A stretch of DNA of 9,166 bases, taken from assembly GCA_900769055.1 (NCBI GenBank), contig CAAGFF010000126.1, positions 1 to 9,166 of the forward strand, in the 5' to 3' direction. How positions within the stretch are numbered: the first letter of the stretch is position 1; each line of letters starts with the position of its first letter. The position numbers and the translations under genes were made by a program. The notes below the pieces were generated by a model. It saw only the letters and a list, made by a program, of their open reading frames with translations. It was not told the origin of the DNA and ran no database searches. This DNA is from an uncultured Prevotella sp. GTDB taxonomy: Bacteria > Bacteroidota > Bacteroidia > Bacteroidales > Bacteroidaceae. Positions 1-5,349 of this stretch are shown here, in pieces.

Positions 1-80
1 AAAAGTCTGATTTTAACATTTATAGCTAAGAAACGAATATCCGCGTATTGTCCTATTTATTATCTTTCTGAAAACCATTG

Positions 81-112
81 CAAAGGTACAACCAATATTT
101 TAAAAAACCAAA
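81..112 (-). promoter_or_regulatory. Bacteroidota-type promoter reading off the left edge
   Basis: Read on the minus strand, TACCTTTG (88 to 81) matches the Bacteroidota -7 box TAnnTTTG exactly. A TTTG (112 to 109) lies 20 bases upstream, the expected place for the -33 box. Transcription would start near 75 and run left out of the window. An ATG at 19-17 opens a frame (MLKSDF) to the edge and may be the start of the gene it serves, but six codons cannot be identified. The box lies just beyond the stop of the AraC-type gene, so the left-hand gene probably has its own promoter. Confidence 0.55.
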
Positions 113-135
113 ACTACATGTCTATAAATGATAAA

Positions 136-636
136 TCACGTCCCTTTACTTGCATTTCCCCCTCCCCCCCTTTGCCTTCTGTACTCCGTTGGCGACATCC
201 CGAGTTGGCGTTTCGTATACTTGCCGAAGAACGAGTGGTTCGGGAAGTCATATTTAGCCGCTATCTCCTTTATTGTCATGTCGCTGCATTCCTGGTCATA
301 CCGTACCGACTCCGTAACCATCTGGTTTATCCATGCCACTGCCGTCTGACCACTTACGCAGCGGCACACGTGCGAGAGGTATTTAGGAGTGACGTATAGC
401 TTCTCGGCATAATATGACAGTCTGCGGTTGACAACATTGTCGGATGTAATCATCTCAATAAAAGCCCTGAACAGCTTGTCTTTCTGAGACAGCCTTTCTG
501 ACGGGAGTATGTTTTCGTCGATGTCAACCTCAGCAAACAATTCGTAGATAAACGGGCAAAGAATGCAGCCCATATTGTCATTTGTGTTACCATTAAAATA
601 CGGCTGCAAATTTATCAATGATAAACCACAAGTCAC
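136..636 (-). CDS. AraC-family HTH DNA-binding domain protein, N-terminally truncated
   Basis: The frame encodes 166 residues that are mostly an AraC/XylS double helix-turn-helix domain. The first HTH is seen around LSYYAEKLYVTPKYLSHVCR and the second around MTIKEIAAKYDFPNHSFFGKYTKR, with the family ending GMSPTEYRR. Such proteins bind promoters as activators. Full-length members usually have about 280-300 residues with an N-terminal cupin-like sensor; only some 50 residues precede the HTH here. A TGA sits directly upstream of the GTG at 636, and the 230 bp beyond shows no sensor-domain sequence in any frame I read. An ATG at 573 is an alternative start, and a TAAATTTG box (614 to 607) lies before it without a good -33. 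The 3' end runs through G5 and G7 tracts, giving a Gly-rich tail. It may be a decayed regulator or a small free-standing DNA-binding protein. The family is clear; the functional state is not. Confidence 0.7.
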   Translation of the reverse strand: MTCGLSLINLQPYFNGNTNDNMGCILCPFIYELFAEVDIDENILPSERLSQKDKLFRAFIEMITSDNVVNRRLSYYAEKLYVTPKYLSHVCRCVSGQTAVAWINQMVTESVRYDQECSDMTIKEIAAKYDFPNHSFFGKYTKRQLGMSPTEYRRQRGGGGNASKGT

Positions 637-639
637 TCA

Positions 640-900
640 TCTATATTGCCACATTAGTGTCACATAAGCAATCGATAGCCGCATTGGACACTTTTTGAGC
701 TAAACAGACTACGCACGAAAATGTCTCCGCAGACACACCACGCTGCGTTGCCCAATACAGTCTGCTGTGTGCCGCTACCCACGCTGCTGAAATAGCAAAT
801 GCACCTGCGTGTGTTGATAAGTGCTATTATCGTAGCATAAAATACTAATCGCACGACATCCTTTCGTTTGGCATATTTTTTGTATATATTCTATAAACAA
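640..900. other. Intergenic region without a supportable gene
   Basis: This gap separates the AraC-type gene from the divergent J-protein gene. It contains short open frames on the minus strand, none resembling a known family. Small inverted repeats are present: TGTCT/AGACA with a 4-base loop near 722-735, and AATAGCA/TGCTATT at 791-797 and 822-828. I could not match these to any known RNA family. It may hold the remains of the lost 5' part of the AraC-type gene, but no residual similarity is visible to me. Confidence 0.4.
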
Positions 901-902
901 AT

Positions 903-908
903 GGAGGG
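903..908 (+). promoter_or_regulatory. Shine-Dalgarno sequence fixing the J-protein start
   Basis: GGAGGG lies 7 bases before the ATG at 916. A strong Shine-Dalgarno is unusual in Bacteroidota and in this window, and it selects ATG 916 over the in-frame ATG 901 and the upstream TTG at 868. A possible -33 TTTG at 867-870 precedes an A/T-rich stretch, but no good TAnnTTTG box follows at the right distance. Confidence 0.6.
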
Positions 909-915
909 TAACAAC

Positions 916-1596
916 ATGGCATTTATAGACTATTACAAGATTTTGGGTGTTGACCGCAACATTCCTCAGAGTGAGGTAAGGGCGGCCTACAGAAAACGCG
1001 CAAAGCAGTTTCATCCCGACCTACATCCCGATGACCCGAAGGCGAAGGCTAAGTTTCAGGCTCTGAACGAGGCGTTCGATGTTATTGGCGACCCGGAGAA
1101 GAGAAAGAAATATGACCAGTATGGCGAGCAATGGAAACAGGCAGAGATGTATGAGGGTTCGAGAGGCTTTGGAGGATCGGGTGGTTCGAGTGGTTCACGA
1201 GGCTTTGAGGGGTTCGATGGTTTCGACTTCTCGTCGTTCGGCTCTGGCGGCAGTGGTTTCTCCAGTTTCTTCGAGAACCTCTTCGGCAGCGGTTCACGTA
1301 CGTCAGGCAGGCGCAGTGCTCCGCATAGCGGGGAGATGAGTGCCAGCGTGACCATTGACATGTACTGCGCCCTGCTCGGCGGCGAGGTGATAATACAGCT
1401 GAGCAACGGCTCGAAGATAAAGCTGAAGGTGAAACCTGGCACTCAGCCTGGCACGAAGGTGAGGATCAGGGGCAAGGGCTACGACAGGGGCGACGGTAGC
1501 ATGGGCGATCTGATTATCACCTACAATGTCAGCCTGCCCGAGCATCTGACAGAACGTCAGAAGGAACTGCTCAAGGAAATGAGGGGCTCGGTATAG
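916..1596 (+). CDS. Compact J-domain co-chaperone (DnaJ/CbpA class B type, single C-terminal domain)
   Basis: The product has 226 residues and is a cytosolic co-chaperone expected to stimulate the ATPase of DnaK and deliver substrates. Residues 5-70 are a J-domain with the diagnostic HPD at 33-35. Residues 81-125 are a Gly/Phe/Ser-rich linker with repeated GF, and residues 138-226 form one substrate-binding beta domain (ALLGGEV, KPGTQPGTKVRIRGKG, GDLIITYNVSLP, LTERQKELL). There is no CxxCxGxG zinc finger, so it is not canonical DnaJ. CbpA-type proteins usually have about 300 residues and two C-terminal domains; this one keeps only one, which most resembles CTD-II. No cbpM modulator gene follows. 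The start at ATG 916 has a GGAGGG upstream and begins exactly where J-domains begin (DYYKILGV). It appears monocistronic and convergent with the amidase gene. Confidence 0.9.
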   Translation: MAFIDYYKILGVDRNIPQSEVRAAYRKRAKQFHPDLHPDDPKAKAKFQALNEAFDVIGDPEKRKKYDQYGEQWKQAEMYEGSRGFGGSGGSSGSRGFEGFDGFDFSSFGSGGSGFSSFFENLFGSGSRTSGRRSAPHSGEMSASVTIDMYCALLGGEVIIQLSNGSKIKLKVKPGTQPGTKVRIRGKGYDRGDGSMGDLIITYNVSLPEHLTERQKELLKEMRGSV

Positions 1597-1645
1597 TTGA
1601 ATGTTGAATGTTGAAAGTTTTAAGTTGAAAGTTTAAACTTTAAGC
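1597..1645. repeat. Degenerate 7-bp tandem array between convergent genes
   Basis: Directly after the J-protein stop, seven 7-bp units fill the gap exactly: TTGAATG, TTGAATG, TTGAAAG, TTTTAAG, TTGAAAG, TTTAAAC, TTTAAGC. The last unit ends on the final base of the convergent amidase stop codon. Within it AAAGTTTAAACTTT (1628-1641) is a perfect 14-bp palindrome. No G/C-rich terminator hairpin exists between the two genes, so this A/T-rich symmetric array is the only candidate terminator for either; that role is inference. Confidence 0.7.
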
Positions 1646-2505
1646 TATCTCCGTATTATTCTTATTCCTGTCTGCGTTCGCTGTCCGTCCATGTACGTGC
1701 TCAGCAGCTTTGGCTCAAGTACCACCTTGCCATGAAGGCGTGAGGCATTGAGCAGGTGCAGGCCGTCGTCGAGCCATACGGCTATGCCTATGTGGCTGGT
1801 GTCGAGTCCCTTGCGCGAGGTCAGGATGGCTATGATGTCGCCATCGTGGATGGTGCTTCTGAACAGGCGGGTGTTGGCTATTGAGGATTTGGGGATGTAG
1901 CGGTAGCGGCGCGAGTTGATGCGCTGCTCGTTGCGTGCTATCTGCCTGATGAAGTCGGTATTGCCGTTGAGCATGGGATATTGCGAGGTGTTGGAGGTCA
2001 TATAGTTGACGTTGATGGTCTGCACAGCCGTGAATGGCGGATTGGGCCCCTGTACCTCATGTACGAATCCCAGGGCTGTGTTGTCCTCAATCCACTCGGT
2101 GAAGTAATGCAGACGGTCGGGATAGGAGACGTGGCCCTGCCTGTAGCGTATGTTGCGCAGGCATTGGCAGAAGTCGGCGAAGGCCGTCTGGCCGTTCCCG
2201 GTGCAGAGAGTCAGGGCAAGAACGTTCTCGACAAAGGTGGTGCAGTCGAGCTCGCGCAGGTTGACTACCAGGCACTCGGTGGTGTTGCGCTCAAGGGTCT
2301 TGGCAACATAGGGTGTGCCACAGAACTTCTTGCCGAAGAACACCATGAGATTGGTTTCTCTGGGCTGCGATGCTCCCTCTCTGAGCAGCCGCTCGACGAG
2401 TATGGAGTCCTCGGCCTGATACTGCGGACGCTGTGAGATGGCGGCTGACGTGGCCGCCATCATGGCTGCCGTTGCGGCGAGCCGAAGAAGGAATGTTGTT
2501 GTCAT
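1645..2505 (-). CDS. DUF1460 NlpC/P60-type N-acetylmuramoyl-L-alanine amidase, exported
   Basis: The product has 286 residues. Residues 1-24 look like a signal peptide (hydrophobic, Ala-rich, ending SAAIS), so it should act in the periplasm. The body matches DUF1460: the catalytic Cys88 lies in ELDCTTFVENVLAL, followed by a YFTEWIEDN segment (about 134-142) and the catalytic His238 in DTSHIGIAVWLDDG. The characterised family member from Bacteroides uniformis cleaves GlcNAc-anhydroMurNAc-peptides into disaccharide and stem peptide, that is, muropeptide recycling or detoxification. The third member of the triad cannot be assigned by eye. The ATG at 2505 overlaps the TGA of the upstream DUF4421 gene (ATGA), indicating translational coupling, and puts the signal peptide at the N-terminus; longer in-frame starts would run into that gene. 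The family assignment is firm; exact substrate is inferred. Confidence 0.9.
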   Translation of the reverse strand: MTTTFLLRLAATAAMMAATSAAISQRPQYQAEDSILVERLLREGASQPRETNLMVFFGKKFCGTPYVAKTLERNTTECLVVNLRELDCTTFVENVLALTLCTGNGQTAFADFCQCLRNIRYRQGHVSYPDRLHYFTEWIEDNTALGFVHEVQGPNPPFTAVQTINVNYMTSNTSQYPMLNGNTDFIRQIARNEQRINSRRYRYIPKSSIANTRLFRSTIHDGDIIAILTSRKGLDTSHIGIAVWLDDGLHLLNASRLHGKVVLEPKLLSTYMDGQRTQTGIRIIRR

Positions 2506-3614
2506 CTGTTTCCGAAATTTACTCCCACATAGAGGTTGACACTGCCAAAGACGGTGTTGGAGCGGAACTGGCTCTTGCGGTAGTTGTATGTGTGGAAGAT
2601 GGCGCTTGCGCCAGCGTACCACCGCATGTTGTTCCATACGATGCCTACACGGCTTACGCCATCGATATTGAAGTTTTTGAAGTCGAAGTCCTTGAGGAAT
2701 ATGCCTCCCTTGTCGACCTCACCGATGGTACGCTTATAGCTGATGCCAAGCGACAGCGATGCGTCGAGCAGCCAGTTGTGGGCAAACACCCAGTTGTAGG
2801 CGTAGCCTCCCGATATGGAGTAGTCGCTGAACTTCACCTTGCCAAAGCGCATGGTGCTGTCGAGCTTTGTTGCCGCCACATCGTCGCCTAGCTTGTTGGC
2901 AACCACATCTTGCAGCTTGTTCCAGTCGATGTCTATGCCGTGTTTGGTGTAGCCAATGCCTATAAGCGGGCTTCCGGCCGACCTTCGCTGTATGGTGCTC
3001 TGGCTGTAGGCTGCTGGATATGAGAATTTCTTGTGGTTGAAGATGTAGTAGAGGTTGAAGCCCTTGATGCTGGCCTTGAAGCCGCTGAAGTCGGCATTGC
3101 GTATGGGTCGGGTATCAACATCGTCGCCGAGCGACATCCGCCGTATCTTGTAGTTATCGCCCGTCTTGCGGTAGAAGAGGTCTATGCCTATCTGGTTGCT
3201 GTAAAGGCTTATGTCGAGGTCTTGCCTGTTGTCGTCGCCGTTAAGGTGCGCAAGGTCGATGGTGTAGCCAAGGAATATCCACCTCCATCCGATGTATGGT
3301 CCGAGCTTGTATGACGGTTCGGGCGAGAAGACAATGACGTTGCCGCTCTTGCTTATCAGCTGGTACATCTCGTAGGTGTAGGTGTTTTGCAGCATGAAGG
3401 TGTAGTTGTACTTCTGGGGTTCTATGTAGTTGGTGTCCACACGCGAGAAGTCCTTCACTTTCTCGTATATCCTGTTGAGGAATTTATTCTTAAGCTGATG
3501 CCTGCTATGATGTGGTTTTTCCATGGCGCAGGTGTCTCCCTCCGCCATATCCTGCGAATATAGCGGGAGCGATAACAGAAGCAGTAATGAAAATATTGTC
3601 ACAAGCAACCTCAT
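2502..3614 (-). CDS. DUF4421 family outer-envelope protein
   Basis: The product has 370 residues. Residues 1-20 are a clear signal peptide (MRLLVTIF, then a Leu-rich core and PLYSQ). The rest is rich in alternating aromatic/polar strands such as KLGPYIGWRWIFLGYTIDL, YSISGGYAYNWVFAHNWLLDASLSLGISYKR and SVNLYVGVNFG, typical of an outer-membrane beta-barrel. Motifs including SPEPSYKLGPYIGWRWIFLGY and IGIDLFYRKTGDNYKIR fit the Bacteroidota DUF4421 family. Its biochemical function is unknown; a beta-barrel role is inference. The stop overlaps the start of the DUF1460 amidase by four bases, so the two are made together. The ATG at 3614 lies inside an 8-bp tandem array that also supplies its GAGG ribosome-binding sequence. 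The oxidoreductase gene ends 49 bases upstream on the same strand. Confidence 0.85.
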   Translation of the reverse strand: MRLLVTIFSLLLLLSLPLYSQDMAEGDTCAMEKPHHSRHQLKNKFLNRIYEKVKDFSRVDTNYIEPQKYNYTFMLQNTYTYEMYQLISKSGNVIVFSPEPSYKLGPYIGWRWIFLGYTIDLAHLNGDDNRQDLDISLYSNQIGIDLFYRKTGDNYKIRRMSLGDDVDTRPIRNADFSGFKASIKGFNLYYIFNHKKFSYPAAYSQSTIQRRSAGSPLIGIGYTKHGIDIDWNKLQDVVANKLGDDVAATKLDSTMRFGKVKFSDYSISGGYAYNWVFAHNWLLDASLSLGISYKRTIGEVDKGGIFLKDFDFKNFNIDGVSRVGIVWNNMRWYAGASAIFHTYNYRKSQFRSNTVFGSVNLYVGVNFGNR

Positions 3615-3664
3615 AACCTCAAAATCTCAAAACCTCAAAATCTCAAAACCTCATAACCTCAAAT
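3609..3664. repeat. 8-bp tandem array spanning a stop and the next start
   Basis: Seven contiguous 8-bp units run from 3609: CCTCATAA, CCTCAAAA, TCTCAAAA, CCTCAAAA, TCTCAAAA, CCTCATAA, CCTCAAAT. On the minus strand these read TTTTGAGG or TTATGAGG. The array begins in the last base of the oxidoreductase stop codon and covers the DUF4421 start codon. Five units carry GAGG, a Shine-Dalgarno-like core. The TTATGAGG unit occurs twice: at 3616-3609, where its ATG is the start codon, and at 3656-3649, where its ATG is followed by TGA two codons later. Confidence 0.85.
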
Positions 3665-4647
3665 CAATACTTCCCCAGTATGCGGTCCATCACCCAGTTG
3701 ACAGGTGTTGCGCTGACACTGGTACACTCGCATATTCCCAACCCCTGAAGGTGGCGTGTGACCTCGGTGATGATGGGCAACTGGACGTATGGCGGATTTG
3801 GTACCGTTATGTGCTCTTCGCCTGCGCTCGTCACCACTCTTATCGGTTCGTAGTTGAAGACGGAGAACGACGCCATGCCCTTCTCGCCGATTATCTCTAT
3901 GCAGTCCTCGCGTGCGCTCTCATGCCCAACGAAGCACCAGCTTCCGGAGCCTGGCAGTCCGTTCTGGAACATGAATACGGCAGAGATGGTGTCCTCGGCA
4001 TCGTAGAGGTGGGCACGGTTGGCGCAATAGCCATGAGCACGGATGATTACGCCAAACATCTCCTGAAGTATGTCCAACTGATGAGGGGCGAGGTCGTAGA
4101 AATATCCACCTCCGGCAATGTCGGGCTGCAACCGCCAAGGCAATTGGGTAGGTGCTGAATAGTCGAGGTCGCGGGGTGGTACGGAAAACCTTATCTGGAC
4201 GTTTATGATCTTTCCCAATGTACCCTCGTCGACAATCTGCCTTACCTTTTTGAAATAAGGCAGATAGCGGCGGTAATAGGCCACAAAGCATGGCACGCCC
4301 GTCTGTTCGGATATGCGGTTTATGCGCACGCAGTCCTCATAGCTCGATGCCAACGGCTTCTCGACGTAGACCGGTTTGCCAGCCCGCATGGCCATGATGG
4401 CATAGGTGGCATGGCTGGATGGCGGAGTGGCTATGTATATGGCATTGACATCGGGGTCGTCAATTACCGACTGAGGGTCGGTATACCATTTCCTGATATG
4501 GTTGCGCTCGGCATACGAGCGTGCCTTCTGCTCGGAGCGGCTCATCACGGCCACCACCTGCGAGCCCTCAATGGTAGAGAACGCGGGGCCAGACTTCTTC
4601 TCCGTTACCTCGCCGCATCCAATAAATCCCCATTTAATCTCTTTCAT
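3664..4647 (-). CDS. Gfo/Idh/MocA family NAD(P)-dependent oxidoreductase
   Basis: The product has 327 residues, a usual length for the family. The N-terminal Rossmann fold has the dinucleotide-binding motif GFIGCGEVT (7-15). The conserved EKPLA (96-100) carries the cofactor- and substrate-binding Lys97. The C-terminal alpha/beta domain shows the GGGYFYDLAPHQLDIL segment (179-194), with Asp185 and the likely catalytic His189. The family oxidises or reduces sugars, sugar acids, inositols and related polyols; the substrate cannot be read from sequence. No signal peptide, so cytosolic. It is first in a minus-strand operon with the DUF4421 protein and the muropeptide amidase. The ATG at 4647 is the first Met before the Rossmann strand; no Shine-Dalgarno is seen, and a TAATTTTG promoter box lies 20 bases upstream. 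Confidence 0.92.
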   Translation of the reverse strand: MKEIKWGFIGCGEVTEKKSGPAFSTIEGSQVVAVMSRSEQKARSYAERNHIRKWYTDPQSVIDDPDVNAIYIATPPSSHATYAIMAMRAGKPVYVEKPLASSYEDCVRINRISEQTGVPCFVAYYRRYLPYFKKVRQIVDEGTLGKIINVQIRFSVPPRDLDYSAPTQLPWRLQPDIAGGGYFYDLAPHQLDILQEMFGVIIRAHGYCANRAHLYDAEDTISAVFMFQNGLPGSGSWCFVGHESAREDCIEIIGEKGMASFSVFNYEPIRVVTSAGEEHITVPNPPYVQLPIITEVTRHLQGLGICECTSVSATPVNWVMDRILGKY

Positions 4648-4666
4648 GCGATCGATGTTTTGCGCA

Positions 4667-4674
4667 CAAAATTA
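4667..4674 (-). promoter_or_regulatory. -7 box for the oxidoreductase operon
   Basis: On the minus strand TAATTTTG matches TAnnTTTG exactly. A TTG at 4700-4698 lies 23 bases upstream, slightly farther than the preferred -33 spacing. The leader to the ATG at 4647 would be only about 13-15 bases. Confidence 0.45.
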
Positions 4675-4717
4675 CAAAAAACTATCCACTTTATCTCCAA
4701 TAATCTCAAGTTTTTAT

Positions 4718-4725
4718 TAACTTTG
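4718..4725 (+). promoter_or_regulatory. -7 box for the engB operon
   Basis: TAACTTTG matches TAnnTTTG exactly and sits 22 bases before the engB ATG, so the leader would be short and lacks a Shine-Dalgarno. No convincing TTTG -33 element is seen at 19-21 bases upstream. It is divergent to the oxidoreductase promoter in the same 100-bp gap. Confidence 0.55.
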
Positions 4726-4747
4726 CACAAAATATCCAATCATAATC

Positions 4748-5344
4748 ATGGAAATAAAAAAGTCTGAATACTCTATCTCCGCACCGAGCGTTGGGCTATG
4801 CCCCAACGACACCAAGCCGGAATTTGCATTCATCGGAAGGTCAAACGTGGGCAAGTCGAGCCTCATAAACATGCTGTGCAGGCACAAGGGGCTTGCCAAG
4901 ACCTCAGCAACGCCAGGAAAGACCCTGCTCATAAACCATTTCATAATAAACAACGAATGGTACCTTGTAGACCTGCCGGGATATGGCTTTGCCAAACGCT
5001 CGAAGACGGTTCAGCAGAAGATACAGCAGATGATTACAGGATATATATTGCAGCGCGAGCAGCTTGTCAATCTGTTCCTGCTTATAGACATAAGACATGA
5101 CCCACAGGCCATTGACCGCGAGTTCGTGGACTGGTTAGGGGCCAGCGGCGTGCCATTCTCAATAGTCTTCACCAAGGCTGACAAGCTAAGCGTTGGCAAG
5201 GCGAGGGCTAATGCAGAGAGCTGGATGAACTCGCTGAAGGACACTTGGGAGACGCTGCCGCCATACTTCATCACCTCAAGCGAGAAGGGCACCGGAAGGG
5301 AAGAGGTACTGGACTATATCGGGACAATAATGAAAACGCTGTAA
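4748..5344 (+). CDS. engB: Ribosome biogenesis GTP-binding protein EngB (YihA/YsxC)
   Basis: The product has 198 residues, normal for the family, and is a cytosolic TRAFAC GTPase needed for assembly of the large ribosomal subunit. The GTPase motifs are in order: G1 GRSNVGKSS (30-38), a Thr-containing switch I (KTSATPGKT), G3 DLPGYG, the G4 motif TKAD, and a G5-like TSSEKG. The segment FAFIGRSNVGKSSLINML with PGYGFAKRS is diagnostic of EngB and separates it from Era and EngA. It starts at the ATG behind a TAnnTTTG promoter and is the first gene of a tight operon: the ABC-F start lies 5 bases after its stop. The pairing of two translation-linked NTPases is consistent with shared growth-linked expression (inference). 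Confidence 0.96.
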   Translation: MEIKKSEYSISAPSVGLCPNDTKPEFAFIGRSNVGKSSLINMLCRHKGLAKTSATPGKTLLINHFIINNEWYLVDLPGYGFAKRSKTVQQKIQQMITGYILQREQLVNLFLLIDIRHDPQAIDREFVDWLGASGVPFSIVFTKADKLSVGKARANAESWMNSLKDTWETLPPYFITSSEKGTGREEVLDYIGTIMKTL

Positions 5345-5349
5345 TCATC

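Noticed and set aside
660..854. A 64-codon open frame on the minus strand upstream of the AraC-type gene
   Set aside because: No recognisable domain, Cys-rich random composition, no promoter or ribosome-binding site; treated as intergenic.
2506..2637. Longer amidase start inside the DUF4421 gene
   Set aside because: The extension lacks family similarity and would bury the signal peptide; ATG 2505 with ATGA overlap fits better.
3609..3664. 8-bp array considered as a transposon end, attachment site or replication iterons
   Set aside because: No integrase, transposase or replication gene nearby, no target duplication, and the units grade into each other as in slippage.
3523..4158. A 211-codon plus-strand frame opposite the oxidoreductase and DUF4421 genes
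   Set aside because: It is antisense to two well-supported genes, has no domain, and spans the repeat array; a shadow frame.
5245..5349. Longer ABC-F start within engB
   Set aside because: It would overlap engB by 100 bp with no family similarity in the extension; ATG 5350 starts at the conserved N-terminus.
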